The translations under genes were made by a program, and so were the position numbers. A stretch of 64,000 nucleotides of DNA from Parietichytrium sp. I65-24A (Eukaryota > Sar > Bigyra > Thraustochytrida > Thraustochytriidae). The notes under the pieces were generated by a model. It was not told where the DNA came from. It ran no database searches and saw only the letters and a list, made by a program, of their open reading frames with translations. Shown in pieces: positions 18,973 through 29,548 of this stretch; the stretch's first letter is position 1; every line of letters begins with the position of its first letter. The DNA lies in assembly GCA_012862575.1 (NCBI GenBank), contig BLSF01000020.1, positions 1 to 64,000 on the forward strand, read 5' to 3'.

Positions 18973-19665
18973 ATGAGGAACAAGCTTTACGTTCGCGGGG
19001 ACGCGATTGGGGGCCGCGATGAGAACAGCATCTCGCAGGACGAGCTGAAGGAGGCTTTCGAGAAGTACGGCCCCATCGACAGCGTATTTGTGGCACGCAA
19101 CGGCGGCTACGGCTTCGTCAACTTCGAGAGGGAGGAGGATGCCAACAGCGCCTTTGACGCAATGAACGACCAGGAGTTGAAAGGCTGCAGACTGTCCATT
19201 GAGTACGCTAAGGAGAAGACCCGTGACGACGTGAAGCCCGGCGACTGGGCATGCCCCCGCTGCAAGGTGAACAACTTCGCACGAAGGCACGAATGCTTCA
19301 AGTGTGGCACGCGCAAGCCGGACGAGTTCCGCCGGGGGGATCGCGATCGCCCAATGGGCCGCTTTGACCGCCGCGATGACTTTGACGACCGCCGCGGAAG
19401 GTTTGACCGCCGCGACAGGGACTTTCGTCGCGACAGAGATGACCGCCGTGATGACAGAGACCGCCGCGACGACCGGTGGGGCGACCGCCGTGACGATAGG
19501 GACGACCGCCGCCGCTCTCCACGCCGTAGCGCAAGCCGCTCGCGCTCCCCACCGAGAAGGAGATCTCGCTCGCGATCCAACGAATCTAATAGCTTCCGCA
19601 ACCGCCCGCGCCGCGATAGCAGAGATCGCCGCAGCCGGAGCCGATCGGGCGAACGCCAGAACTAA
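18973..19665 (+). CDS. RRM + RanBP2-type zinc finger + RS-domain RNA-binding protein
   Basis: The 230-residue protein resembles SR/SR-like splicing regulators. An RRM covers about 1-80, with RNP2 KLYVRG and RNP1 GGYGFVNF. It is followed by a RanBP2-type zinc finger (about 90-117; DWACPRCKVNNFARRHECFKCGTRKP reduces to W-x-C-x2-C-x10-C-x2-C) of the ZRANB2/FUS type that binds single-stranded RNA. A long tail alternates RD/RR and then RS dipeptides (about 120-230). It most likely acts in the nucleus in pre-mRNA splicing or mRNP assembly, and the RS repeats would be SRPK substrates. Both points are family knowledge. The ATG at 18973 opens directly into the RRM. The gene is convergent with the pseudokinase gene. 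Confidence 0.92.
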   Translation: MRNKLYVRGDAIGGRDENSISQDELKEAFEKYGPIDSVFVARNGGYGFVNFEREEDANSAFDAMNDQELKGCRLSIEYAKEKTRDDVKPGDWACPRCKVNNFARRHECFKCGTRKPDEFRRGDRDRPMGRFDRRDDFDDRRGRFDRRDRDFRRDRDDRRDDRDRRDDRWGDRRDDRDDRRRSPRRSASRSRSPPRRRSRSRSNESNSFRNRPRRDSRDRRSRSRSGERQN

Positions 19666-19961
19666 GTGAAAGCCCAGGAAATGGTAACGCGTGCTTCTCT
19701 CCCGCCACACACCGCCTCTTCTAAGATTTTGTTTTTATACACCCATAACAACAATAAGAATATGTGCTGCTTGTGAAACGAACTGGTGACATTCAAATTT
19801 GAACAAGCAAGCGAGCCAAATGAGGCGACATACAAGGACCTCAAAACTTAGTTCTTCTAATAAACTACAAAACATCTATATGAGGAAGAAGTGACAACAA
19901 ATTTCGACACACGGCAAGTGGAATCACACAATCTAAGATGTGGGCCCGGAAAACAAATTTT

Positions 19962-22900
19962 CTAAATCAGGTCGAACCCTACCTCGAGCTTGCCAAGTTC
20001 ACTCAAAATAGCTCTGAGAGACTCGGGAGACCCTACTTTGGGACTTGACGATCCGTTGGTGCCAAGCGACTTGCCGGAAAAGAATTTCATTAAGCGTTCC
20101 CAAAGATCAGCGCGCTGCTTTAACTCGACCTGCACTGCATCCGGCAGTGCCCACCGAGAGCCAAGGTCGGCCCCTAACTTTTTCATTTGAACGCTTAAGA
20201 GGGAGTCGGATATGATGTCCTCAATCTTCTCGAGCACGCCGTTCTTGGCATTTGCGCTTTGAGGGGCTGGTGGGGTCTGAGGAGTCGCAAGCGCCTTCGG
20301 GGTGCTAGCCATCCAATCCATCATGACGGGGTCTGACTCCATCAGTTCAACACCGACGCAGAGTTCAATCGCCATTTCAATGGCTTCGTCCAAGTCGCTC
20401 TCCTGGTACACGTAAGCGTTCTCAAAGTTTCCGCTCTGCAGCGCCTTCAACACCTTTGCTTTGGATGATTCCGCCACGACCTCCTTGAGGTTGGCAACTA
20501 CGACGATGATGGGCTTGCCACTCGCTGCGTGGCCAAGCGCTCGAAGCGCGATTGAGTCTGCGCTCGCGTTTGAGGGTAGATAGTAGAAGAGCACGCGTGA
20601 GCATGTTTCCAGGTGGATGCTGCGCTCGTAAAAGTCCACCACATTCTCATTGTGCTTGATGTATGCCAGAGCCATTTCTTCGGGCTTGGTTGCGATCCAG
20701 CTCAACAACACTTGAGCAAATTGGGGATTTTCCTCTCCTACGCTGCTGGTGGCTGAACCAATAAACACATCATACTTGCTCTTCGTTGCCGCATCTTGGG
20801 TTGACGAGCCCTCGGAGGCTTTTGTATGAGTAAATATGCCAAGGCTATCGTTGGAGCAAATCTCCCTTCTCGCAAACTTTGCCCTGCCCGATGCATGGCC
20901 AAGAAGGACGGCGCTTAGTCTTGCGCAGAGCTCCGTTTCCAAGCTTGCCATAGCCGTCTCTTGGCTAGCGGCAAGCGCTCCGACAAAGACAATACTTTCC
21001 GCCTGCGGGGCGACCAGGTGTTTTCCGAGGTCCATGTAGAGTTCTGGACTACATGGCTGCACGCCCAGAGCGTAAAGATGGGGAAGGCCGCTAACAGCCA
21101 AAGCGTGAACTGCCTCGTTGGGAAGCTCGCTGCTCCACAGTGGGTACAAATTGCAAGCAGCTGCAAGATCTTCCAGAATGCCCCTCCACGGCACATTAAT
21201 TTCCCCGCAAACCACAAGGGCACTCGCTTCCATGCCCCGACTTTGCAAAGCCGCATAGGGGTCACTCTTAAACTCCGCCGAAGTGGGCTCTAATAGTTCG
21301 GGCGAAGAATTTCTGCTCCTAGCGGCAAGAAAGTCATCCCAGCGCCTTTGGACGTAGGATGAAGGGAGGAATGAAAATTTTCCATCAAAGAGATTGCCAA
21401 GGCCTGCGTTCTGATCGTTGGCTTCAGTAGCAAGACGGGCAAGCTCCATGCGCACCAGATAGCGCTCAAGAGTCAACAGCGCAGCATCCTCGGCAGTGAT
21501 TCGGAGTCTCAGCGCCTGCATCTCCGCAGCCAAATCTCGATTCGTTACTGTGCCTTCCAAAAAGTCCGTATCGACGTCGGTGCCGCGCACAGTCTCGCCC
21601 ATGTAGTCAACGTAATCCGACAGAAACGGATGAAGAAGCACCTCTTCAGTGGTGGGCCGCAACTCTGGATCGCTACGCAAGCACTTGCTCACCAGGTCAC
21701 GGAGGGCGGGAGACACGCTTTCGAGGCTTGAGATATCGGTTTTCAGGTCTTGGGAATCCAAACGCTTGCGCATCTCTTCCCACGAAACCACATCTTCGTA
21801 TGGCGCCTTCCCAAGGACCAGAGAGACGAGGATCATCCCAAGACTCCAGATGTCGCCCTTTGGCGAAGTCCTGTCCCAAAGAATTACCTCCGGAGCCGGA
21901 AAACCGAAATGCCGGGGGTAAGATTTCCAGCGCGGGCTAGATGCTTGCGCTTTCGAGTTTGCTGATATGCTCAGCTCAAATCCCGCAACACAAATCTTAC
22001 CGCTTCGGGAGAGCAAAACATGAAGAGGGCACAACACACCGTGAGCAAACCCGATGCGATGCAACCAGCCAAGGCCTTGAACAATTCCCCAGGCAATCCG
22101 AGCCAAGCACGCTGGGTCGCGCGTACCGCCTCTCTTCACCACCTCCGCGAGCGAGCCTCCGTTAAAGTACTCGAAGAGCAGCAGTTTCATGGACTGCTTG
22201 TCGTGATCTGTGATTGAGTGCATGCAGGTTAGTCCAGGGTGACCCTCCACAAACTGCTTTACCACTCCGAGGCGGTCTCCGATCGTGGCCAAGTCACGGT
22301 CAAGATCAGTTATCTCTTCGGTGCTGTACAACTTGAGCTCATCCCTCTTCAGCACGGTACCTTCACGAACCCACAATAGCTGCCCGTTGCTCTTACGGGC
22401 AGAGTCTTTGTGGCTGTGGGTGGATTGAAGAATCGCGAGCGTCGCTAACAACTGGAGTTTCCTTCTGCCATTGACTCTCGCCTCGATGCGAGCCGCAGCT
22501 GCAGCCGTGGAGCGGTCGTATTGGAGGTGCCTTGTGGACAAATGCGCTGCGAGCTCAGGGATCTCCATCGGAGCACTCGACATCGGCTCCATATACGCCT
22601 GACGATCCCGTAAAACGAGAATGAGGCGCTTAATGTCTTGCAAAAGGGAATCCGCCGTTGGCCTATCGGATGGGTCCTCCGCCCAGCATTTTGACAGCAA
22701 GTGCCGAAACTCCGTAGGGACAGCAAGGAGCGGGGGGCGACAGAAGGATTTCAACACAGGAAACTCCGCATCTTCTTCCCTATCCTGGGCTGAAACAAAA
22801 GCTTCGGGGCGAATTCGGGCAAGCATCTCCCAAATCACAAAAGCGAAATTGTAAATGTCCACCGCGGGAGAGCTGTCGGCAAGAGACCGTCTTTGCCTTG

Positions 22901-24239
22901 CGCATTCTGGGGGAACAATGAATGTCCTGAGCCCTTTCCCCAGCGTTGCGCGGCCAAGGCCGGTATCAAGCAAATGTATGTTAGGGGGCTGCTTGCCATC
23001 AAAAAAGAGATTTTCAGGGTTCACGCCATAGTGAGGTAATCCAAGTTGATGTAAATGAGCAAGCGCACTACATACTTGAAACGCGAAGCGCAGCACGAAT
23101 GGATACGAAATCTGGTACCCGGCATCCATTGCTTCGCGCAAGGACGTTTCTCTTAGGACAGTTGCAACAACGAAAAAGTTGTCTTTTCGCTTGTTGACAC
23201 CTTCTACCCGCACTATATGCGGATGGTCGACACGACGGAGGTTTGTCATGTACTCGTCGTTGAACCTCGCCGTGGAATGAATGTCGCTCAATTTAATTGC
23301 GTGCAACTCCACGACGACCCCATGCAGCAAAGCAGTGTAATTGTTTCTCTTTGTCTGAGTTGGTAACACGCTCACGTCCGTTCCAGTGATAGGCAAGCCA
23401 GGTGGGACCTGTTTCGCAGGGGATTGTGCTATTCTACTCGGTGGAGTCCGGGAGTTCTTCTTTTGCGACGCTGCCTCGGCATTCTTGTCAAGATCAACGT
23501 ATCCACCTGCTGGTGCAGGTCTTGCGGGAGCCAGTGGCAGCGGGGATTCACTCCCATCGCCGACTACTCGAACGGCAGCGTGAGACGGATCTTCCGAGTT
23601 TGGAACCCCCCCGTCATTCGGCGCAAAGCTACTATCGAAAGCACGCGCAACGCGAAGGAGGATATCATATGGAACCTGGCTATTGTTGTCCCCTTGAAAA
23701 GCTAACCTCACATCTGGATCCATAAGCAGCTGTTGCCTCGGATCGAGCCCATATGTGTCAGCCAGCTCTTGGCGCTGAATCAGATCCAGTCCGACTGCCT
23801 CGGGCTGCTGCAAAGCCTCGTTGTCTCGCGGCTGTGCTTGGAACTGTGAAGAAGCAGATTCGCTCTTCCCGCTCTCCGCCCTCGCCGCACCATTCTCAAC
23901 ATCAAAATTCTTGTCGTCCTCCTCGTCCTCGTCCCATTCATCCTCTACAAACAAAATTTGTGCCGATCCACTTGGTTTTTTCCTCTCCGCGACGGCAGTT
24001 TGCCCAGCATCCGCTGCGACACCTTTCCAGCCCATTCGCCGCAAATGCTCTTCGGTTTCCTTTGACATACCCGATCCCACTTCATAATTATCTTTAGGTA
24101 CCAAGTGGATCTCTAGCTCCTTTTCGCGCAGCATCTGCTGTAGACGCTCTTTGCGCTCGTTTCTACTTTGCATAAATCGCCGCAGGAACTCTTTCTCTTC
24201 CCGGCTCCGCCGGCTTTTAAGGGAGTTCAAGTTACCCAT
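19962..24239 (-). CDS. Tandem pseudokinase with C-terminal nucleoside deoxyribosyltransferase-like domain
   Basis: This 1,425-residue protein begins MGNLNSLK, a possible N-myristoylation signal that would place it on membranes. After a basic helical N-terminus and a disordered acidic stretch come two protein-kinase folds. The first (about 300-545) keeps a VAIK-like lysine (HAIKL) but has HYGVNPEN for HRDLKPEN and DTG for DFG. The second (about 630-875) has HGVLCPLH and AGFE at the same places, while DIWSLGMIL and the C-lobe are clear. Both should be catalytically weak or dead. Near 1151-1296, KYDVFIGSA, the Glu in YERSIHLETCSRVLFYYLP and GKPIIVVVANL resemble the nucleoside 2-deoxyribosyltransferase-like family, and a weaker related stretch (about 1025-1120) may precede it. 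The function is unknown, and a signalling scaffold or NAD/nucleotide-sensing role is inference. Confidence 0.8.
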   Translation of the reverse strand: MGNLNSLKSRRSREEKEFLRRFMQSRNERKERLQQMLREKELEIHLVPKDNYEVGSGMSKETEEHLRRMGWKGVAADAGQTAVAERKKPSGSAQILFVEDEWDEDEEDDKNFDVENGAARAESGKSESASSQFQAQPRDNEALQQPEAVGLDLIQRQELADTYGLDPRQQLLMDPDVRLAFQGDNNSQVPYDILLRVARAFDSSFAPNDGGVPNSEDPSHAAVRVVGDGSESPLPLAPARPAPAGGYVDLDKNAEAASQKKNSRTPPSRIAQSPAKQVPPGLPITGTDVSVLPTQTKRNNYTALLHGVVVELHAIKLSDIHSTARFNDEYMTNLRRVDHPHIVRVEGVNKRKDNFFVVATVLRETSLREAMDAGYQISYPFVLRFAFQVCSALAHLHQLGLPHYGVNPENLFFDGKQPPNIHLLDTGLGRATLGKGLRTFIVPPECARQRRSLADSSPAVDIYNFAFVIWEMLARIRPEAFVSAQDREEDAEFPVLKSFCRPPLLAVPTEFRHLLSKCWAEDPSDRPTADSLLQDIKRLILVLRDRQAYMEPMSSAPMEIPELAAHLSTRHLQYDRSTAAAAARIEARVNGRRKLQLLATLAILQSTHSHKDSARKSNGQLLWVREGTVLKRDELKLYSTEEITDLDRDLATIGDRLGVVKQFVEGHPGLTCMHSITDHDKQSMKLLLFEYFNGGSLAEVVKRGGTRDPACLARIAWGIVQGLGWLHRIGFAHGVLCPLHVLLSRSGKICVAGFELSISANSKAQASSPRWKSYPRHFGFPAPEVILWDRTSPKGDIWSLGMILVSLVLGKAPYEDVVSWEEMRKRLDSQDLKTDISSLESVSPALRDLVSKCLRSDPELRPTTEEVLLHPFLSDYVDYMGETVRGTDVDTDFLEGTVTNRDLAAEMQALRLRITAEDAALLTLERYLVRMELARLATEANDQNAGLGNLFDGKFSFLPSSYVQRRWDDFLAARSRNSSPELLEPTSAEFKSDPYAALQSRGMEASALVVCGEINVPWRGILEDLAAACNLYPLWSSELPNEAVHALAVSGLPHLYALGVQPCSPELYMDLGKHLVAPQAESIVFVGALAASQETAMASLETELCARLSAVLLGHASGRAKFARREICSNDSLGIFTHTKASEGSSTQDAATKSKYDVFIGSATSSVGEENPQFAQVLLSWIATKPEEMALAYIKHNENVVDFYERSIHLETCSRVLFYYLPSNASADSIALRALGHAASGKPIIVVVANLKEVVAESSKAKVLKALQSGNFENAYVYQESDLDEAIEMAIELCVGVELMESDPVMMDWMASTPKALATPQTPPAPQSANAKNGVLEKIEDIISDSLLSVQMKKLGADLGSRWALPDAVQVELKQRADLWERLMKFFSGKSLGTNGSSSPKVGSPESLRAILSELGKLEVGFDLI

Positions 24240-25437
24240 TTTTCTGCGAGCTCTGCCACGACTATACAGTTATAACCAATCTACAATCTCTTTGCCCATC
24301 AATGGCCCCAAATTCGTTCGTATCCACACCGATCGGAAGATCAATCCCGGGCAGGCAAATGTACCGAAACACTCAAATTAGCTCTCGCCCGGGAAAAAAA
24401 AACTAGCAGCAAATAAAATCCAAAGCCAGAGCCTTCTCGATCAAAAGCGCGCACCTCCCAGTCACGTATCACGTATCACGTAATCCACAGAATCCACAGG
24501 ATCTCAGCCAATTCCAAATCGATTTCACAACCCAACGAATCAAAACAGAATCAAGACCTCCCAAAGTATGCCAAGTATGCCAAGTATGAACGGATCCAAA
24601 GTTCGAAATGACTGTCCCAGTCTCCCGCAAGTGCCCTCCACACTGTGGAACCTTTTCCTTCAACTTGTTGTTGCTGTTGTTGCTGCTGCTGCAGCTGCCT
24701 CACAACAGGATGCGTCCCTTAACAATCGCGCCTGCTCGCTTCGGTGCTGCGCGTGCTGCGGGTGCTGCGGGCGGGGGTGGCAGCTTCGCACCGGACCCCG
24801 GCGTCTACGTTAACCGCGGCCAAACTCAGCGGCCAATGGGGCATGGCCGGTGCTCCCTGTCCCCGGAACCCGCGCAGTTCCGCTCCTTGATACACACACA
24901 CACCTGGGTCCGCTTCTTCTTTCTCCCGCAGGTACGCGGGTACGCGGGTACCGTATGTCCCTGAGCACAAGTGCGCGCGAGGAGGAGGAAGGAGGAAGAA
25001 GGAAGGAGGAAGGAGGAGGCGGGGAAGAAGGGTGCGCGAGGATCGCGACTGTTAGGCTGTGAGCTAAGTGAGGGGTAGTCTGTCGGTGCACTTGGCTTTT
25101 TTTGTTTTTTGGATGCGATGATTTTGCAGCGATTTGTTTTGGGACTTTTTCCAGCGAATTCGCGTTATTCTTTGGAAATTTTCGGATTCGGACTAACTGA
25201 TTGTAGTTTGCTCGCTATGAGTACGAATTAGTAGCAGTGTCAAGCAACAAGGAGTACTACTGCCCTAATGATTTTGCTATTAGAAGTTCATGCATAAATT
25301 CACATAACAATGAACGTAGCACCTGACCTAAAAACCCATTACCGATTAGCTAAAAGCTAAAATAAACGATAGCAATGGCCACACTAAATCCTAAGTAAAT
25401 AGATAATCAGCCTCTTAATTCGGTAAGATAAGGTATA

Positions 25438-25453
25438 TTATGGTATACCATAA
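25438..25453. repeat. 16-bp perfect palindrome TTATGGTATACCATAA
   Basis: It is self-complementary over all 16 bases and lies about 360 bases upstream of the ATP23 ATG. It is the first of two palindromes only 19 bases apart. Confidence 0.75.
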
Positions 25454-25472
25454 AAATCCTCCCATCCCACCA

Positions 25473-25490
25473 GCTCTAGCTAGCTAGAGC
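25473..25490. repeat. 18-bp perfect palindrome GCTCTAGCTAGCTAGAGC
   Basis: Its central 16 bases, with CCAG before them, recur at 49021-49040 in the tRNA-Asn region. This suggests a dispersed element or a shared binding site. Confidence 0.75.
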
Positions 25491-25812
25491 ATAATACAAT
25501 TCCTCATACGGTACACTCTATATCTGGACTAAACAGAGGACTTACGATCGATAGCTTAATCAACTACTCACACATAAAGCTACTTCATCTCCATTGCTAG
25601 CTAGTAGCTATCTCTAAGTTTGAGCGACCTGTTAGAATAGGGTATTCCAAAGTAAACTAAACGAGGCAGCGGTGGCAATGGTGATTGGAAGAATTGAATT
25701 GGAAGAATTGGAAGAATTGGAAGGTGTGGAAGTGTGTCGAAGAAGGTTGTTTGCTTGATGCTTTAGAGCTTTGCGAGCTTTGTGGGCTTTGTGAGCTTTG
25801 AGCTTTGCGAAG

Positions 25813-26454
25813 ATGGCGGAAAGTGGCGTGAATGTGGAGAATGCGGGAGATGCGGCGATTGGAGATGCCAAGTCGGGCGAGACTCCTGCGACTGCGAACA
25901 GTGGGTTTCCGGGTTGCGAGGCCATGAAAGCGAAGGCGCTCGAGAGCGTGCAGATCAAGAGGATGATCAAAAAGATGGAGGAGACGGGATGCAAAGTGCC
26001 TTTAGAATCGTTCTTCACGTGTCAGCCATGCAGTCCGAATGAAGGCATCGCCGGTGGGTTCGTGTCGGACCCAGAGAAGAAGCCGCAGGTGGTTTTGTGT
26101 GGTGATAATATTGAAAATTTTCAGCTGCACCAGAGCCTGGTTGAGCGCACCGTGCTTCACGAATTGATCCATGCGTACGACCACTGTAGGGCAAACGTGG
26201 ACTGGAAAAACTGTCTGCATATTGCGTGCTCAGAAATTCGCGCGGCACATCTCTCTGGGGATTGCGACTTTGTGAATGAAGTGAACAGGCGAAATTTTGG
26301 TTTCAAGGCTCAGGGAGAAGCCTGCGTACGAAGACGTGCCGAGATCTCTGTAGCCGCCCACCCGCAGTGCAAAGACATCGCCAAGGAGGCCGTGGAGCGC
26401 GTGTTTGAGCCCTGCTTTGCGGACAGGGCTCCGTTCTTTGCCGCGTTCCATTGA
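25813..26454 (+). CDS. ATP23: Mitochondrial inner-membrane metalloprotease ATP23
   Basis: The 213-residue protein matches the ATP23 family, intermembrane-space zinc peptidases that process subunit 6 of the F1Fo ATP synthase in yeast and help its assembly. The HELIHAYDHCR motif (H116, E117, H120, D123) supplies the zinc ligands and catalytic Glu. The family cysteines are present: FPGCEAM, TGCKV, TCQPC, DHCR, KNCLHIACSEIRAAHLSGDC, and further Cys in the C-terminal third. They fit oxidative folding by Mia40. There is no cleavable presequence, as expected for that import route. The start is the ATG at 25813, since the upstream frame has only a TTG. The gene is convergent with DNA ligase I. Confidence 0.95.
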   Translation: MAESGVNVENAGDAAIGDAKSGETPATANSGFPGCEAMKAKALESVQIKRMIKKMEETGCKVPLESFFTCQPCSPNEGIAGGFVSDPEKKPQVVLCGDNIENFQLHQSLVERTVLHELIHAYDHCRANVDWKNCLHIACSEIRAAHLSGDCDFVNEVNRRNFGFKAQGEACVRRRAEISVAAHPQCKDIAKEAVERVFEPCFADRAPFFAAFH

Positions 26455-26741
26455 TTAATTAGCTAGCTAGTTTCCATAACCATGCACTCTTGGAGGGGTG
26501 GCACACTTTGCGAGTTTGCGCTTTCCACCGGATGCATGTCTACCTCAGCTCTGCGAAAAGGAAAAGCATGTTGAGGAAGAAGAAAAGAGAGAGAGATAGT
26601 ATGTAAATGCACATAATTGATGAATTTTTAAACTTGTTGCTTTGGGCTTTCTGACCGAGAGTATAGGGACATACCAAAACCAAATGCTTGTCTATGAACA
26701 ACAACAATGCGACGAATGTGGCAAACCAGAAATTCAAACGA

Positions 26742-29216
26742 TCAAAAGTACTCGTCCATCATAGACTTTGGCTTAGAGACGTTTGCTTGGCTGCTATACA
26801 TCTCCGCGACCTGGGTAGCATTTGTAGCATCCTCACAAGCCTTGTCATCGCGAATTCTGAGGAAGCGCGGAAAGCGCAGCGCAATTCCCTTCGTGGGGTC
26901 TACTTTGCCCACTGCAGCGCGGTGGACCGGGGAGATGGACAGATCGGCGGCGCGCACCTCCCAAACCTGAACAGGGTTGAGCCAAACGTCAGGCTCCATG
27001 CTACAGTCGTAATTTGCTGGTTTGTTCTCAGTGACATGCTGCTTGAAAAAGGTGCTAAATTCCTCCAGAGCCTTATCCGAGAACCCGGTTCCGATTTTCG
27101 TTACACTCTGGAACTCCTCCCGATCTTCGTCATAAGACGCCAAGATGTACGCGCCATACGTTCCTGTGCGTTTCCCCTTGCCGTAGTACGCCCCAATTGG
27201 CACCAAGTCGAGCGAGTCTGCTAATCCATTCATATAGTCCTTCTTCAGCTTGAGCCAGTTCATACTCCGGCGGGCTGGTTGGTAAAAACTCTCGGGCCCC
27301 TTCAGCGCCTTGACCATGAGCCCTTCGCACTTGTCTTCAACGGCCTTGGTCAAGAAAGACTCTATTTCCTCGAGCTCCTTACCATCATGTGCCGTCGCAA
27401 AGCAAAATTTGTGCTCAACTGGCGAAAAGTGCTTGCGCAAGATGCTACGGCGTTCCGTCAGCTCTGTTTCCAGCAAGGACTGCCCATTGAGCAGCAAAAG
27501 GTCGAAGGCACACACAATAACGCGAACTTTGATGCTGGCGGTATCCACATCTTTGCGAGCACGTGTGCTGAGAATCTGAAACGGTAGTAGCGTGCCTTTT
27601 TCGACGTCATACGCGACGGACTCTGTGTCCATAATGAAGCTGGTTACTTTGTTTTCCCCGGTTACAGAAAAGGCGGCCTGAATGTCTTCGATGATGTCGG
27701 GGTATTTTTTCGTGTTGTCCTCCGAGTTTCTGCTGTAAATTTTAAAGACCGGCTTTTGCTCACCCGTTGGCCCGGTCTCCATGGTCATGTGGATTTGGGC
27801 TCGCTCCCCATCGTACTTGTATTCGCAGGTGAATTCCGAGTCCTGAAATCGATTCAGAACTTCGGACACACCATTGGTGGGCTTGGCGAGCATTGGCTTC
27901 AGGGGAACACCGGCTTCGATGCGACACTCCCGACGTAGGTTGTTATACCACATTTCACCGACCTTGGTAGGGATTAAGCTCGCGCGCAAGATCTCTTCGA
28001 ACACCGGGAGCTCGCTTTGAACCTGCTTGAGCATGTTGACAGCCTCGTCCTTCACCTCAGGAGTCAATCCCCATGGCAAAAGCTGGCCTTCGGCCAGGAG
28101 GCTCTTCTGGGCGTTCATATGGTGAGTGCATAGTGCGTGAGCCAAGGATATCAGGACAGTCTGCTCCGCAAGCCCGATGCGTAGCTTGCCCTGCAGCAAG
28201 CGCACAACGTATTTGGTTTCAGAGCCGCTACTGTCGCCCAACAGTCTTTCTATGAGCTTTTGTTTCTGGTCTTGGGAGCTGGTGGCGGCCACCTTTCGTA
28301 CTCTGTCAAAGACATCCTGCAATGTCATGACTTTTGGTTTGCGGCCAAAGAGAGACTTTTGCTGAGACTTGTACAGCATGGCAACTTTTCCCAGGTCGCC
28401 TTCCTCGTCGTACTTGTCCGAGATCCCCTTCTTCGACTTCCCGGTCACGTTCATGATTGCTTTGGTCAACACCGAGTCACCAACGCCAATTTCCACTCCG
28501 TGATGCGCTGGCGCGACCTGATTGCTGGAGAGGTAGAGCGCGGGAAGCAAATCGGCCTCATTTTCAGTGAGAACTCTGACAAAAAGATTTCCAAGGATAT
28601 CCTGAATCTCCAGCCTCTTTGTGGTAGCCTCAATCGCCTCAAAAGCCTCGGCCACCCACCCGTACGGCACCGGCTCGCCCGTTGTCCTCTTCTCCACGAT
28701 CTCTTTAGCCGCCATCTTTTCCATCGCATCAGAACTTTTTAAGCCCGCATCCGCATTCGTATCCGCATTGGCGCTGGACTTGATGTCGTTGTTAGAATCA
28801 CCATCCGCACTTGCGTCCACACTCTTCGCTACTTGAACGCGTTTCTTCCCAGAGTCCTCTTTCACCACCACGCTCTTTTCCTCCACTCCCGCATTCGCAT
28901 TCGCATTCGCATTCACATTCGCATTCGCATTCGCATTCGTCTTCACATTCGCATTTCCATTCGCATTCACATTCGCTTTCGCATTTGCATTTGCATTTTC
29001 ATTTGCATTGACATTTGCAGAGGAAATTTCTCCTGAGCTCTCAGACTTGTCCGATTCTTTCCGTGCCTTCTTCTTCTTCTCGTCCAGCGCGAGTTTCTGC
29101 CCACTCTCTTCCTTTCCATCTTGATCTTGTTGGCCGTCCTCCGACTCGGAGTCTGAATCCAGCACCTTGCGCTTCTTGCCGCCGCTCGGCTTGCCGAAGA
29201 AGGAGCGGATGTCCAT
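26742..29216 (-). CDS. LIG1: ATP-dependent DNA ligase I
   Basis: This 824-residue replicative ligase joins Okazaki fragments. It begins [10 protein letters not shown], a PCNA-interacting (PIP-box-like) motif at the extreme N-terminus as in other LIG1 proteins. A charged disordered linker (about 15-190) contains an Asn-Ala repeat (about 68-110). The N-terminal DNA-binding domain (about 215-410) comes next. The adenylation domain has the nucleophile K467 in KYDGER, then [11 protein letters not shown] and EGLMVKAL, and it ends with WLKLKKDYM. The OB-fold domain follows (about 680-800), and the C-terminus reads [10 protein letters not shown]. The start is the ATG at 29216. The longer open frame upstream crosses an assembly gap and a duplicated non-coding stretch. 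Its neighbour TWINKLE is also a replication protein. Confidence 0.96.
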   Translation of the reverse strand: MDIRSFFGKPSGGKKRKVLDSDSESEDGQQDQDGKEESGQKLALDEKKKKARKESDKSESSGEISSANVNANENANANAKANVNANGNANVKTNANANANVNANANANAGVEEKSVVVKEDSGKKRVQVAKSVDASADGDSNNDIKSSANADTNADAGLKSSDAMEKMAAKEIVEKRTTGEPVPYGWVAEAFEAIEATTKRLEIQDILGNLFVRVLTENEADLLPALYLSSNQVAPAHHGVEIGVGDSVLTKAIMNVTGKSKKGISDKYDEEGDLGKVAMLYKSQQKSLFGRKPKVMTLQDVFDRVRKVAATSSQDQKQKLIERLLGDSSGSETKYVVRLLQGKLRIGLAEQTVLISLAHALCTHHMNAQKSLLAEGQLLPWGLTPEVKDEAVNMLKQVQSELPVFEEILRASLIPTKVGEMWYNNLRRECRIEAGVPLKPMLAKPTNGVSEVLNRFQDSEFTCEYKYDGERAQIHMTMETGPTGEQKPVFKIYSRNSEDNTKKYPDIIEDIQAAFSVTGENKVTSFIMDTESVAYDVEKGTLLPFQILSTRARKDVDTASIKVRVIVCAFDLLLLNGQSLLETELTERRSILRKHFSPVEHKFCFATAHDGKELEEIESFLTKAVEDKCEGLMVKALKGPESFYQPARRSMNWLKLKKDYMNGLADSLDLVPIGAYYGKGKRTGTYGAYILASYDEDREEFQSVTKIGTGFSDKALEEFSTFFKQHVTENKPANYDCSMEPDVWLNPVQVWEVRAADLSISPVHRAAVGKVDPTKGIALRFPRFLRIRDDKACEDATNATQVAEMYSSQANVSKPKSMMDEYF
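28891..29018 (-). repeat. GCATTC hexamer repeat inside DNA ligase I
   Basis: About 20 imperfect hexamers (plus-strand GCATTC) encode alternating Asn and Ala in the ligase linker. The same hexamer occurs in the TWINKLE N-terminal coding region near 34505. Confidence 0.85.
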
Positions 29217-29345
29217 CGCGGAATATCGTGTGGTTGGTTGCCTGTGCTGCAGGCAACGGCGTGCGCGCGTACCCCTGGTGTATGTCACGGATGGAGGCGT
29301 AGGGTTAATGGTAGGGGAGGGTAGCAGGGCGGGGGGTTTGGGGTT

Positions 29346-29548
29346 TGGGGTATGGGGGTGTATGGGGTGTGGGAGATTTTTTGAATTTTTGAAATTTGAA
29401 TTTTTGAAAAGTTTTTTTTTTTTTTCGTTGGTGGAAACAGTGGAAACNTGGGGTATGGGGGTGTATGGGGTGTGGGAGATTTTTTGAATTTTTGAAATTT
29501 GAATTTTTGAAATTTTTTTTTTTTTTCGTTGGTGGAAACAGTGGAAAC
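29346..29548. repeat. About 100-bp direct repeat flanking a single N
   Basis: Bases 29346-29447 and 29449-29548 are almost identical, differing in poly-T length and two nearby bases. The N sits exactly between them. This is the pattern of two contig ends that overlap but were joined without merging. Confidence 0.85.
29448..29448. other. Assembly gap (single N)
   Basis: It is an undetermined base between two nearly identical copies in the DNA ligase leader. Its true size is unknown. Confidence 0.95.

Larger units (their letters stand above)
24240..25812. other. Divergent intergenic region, pseudokinase (-) and ATP23 (+)
   Basis: About 1.6 kb without a credible gene. It contains CTG-type runs near 24670, a purine-rich GGA tract (about 24980-25030), and two long perfect palindromes at 25438-25453 and 25473-25490. 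GAATTGGAAGAATTG repeats occur near 25690, in the ATP23 leader. Confidence 0.5.

Noticed and set aside
18892-19710. 272-residue minus-strand Ala/Val-rich frame
   Set aside because: It is antisense to the RRM/zinc-finger/RS gene, whose domains are clear on the plus strand.
28811-29036. His/Ser- and Arg/Ile-rich plus-strand frames
   Set aside because: They are opposite-strand readings of the GCATTC repeat within DNA ligase I.
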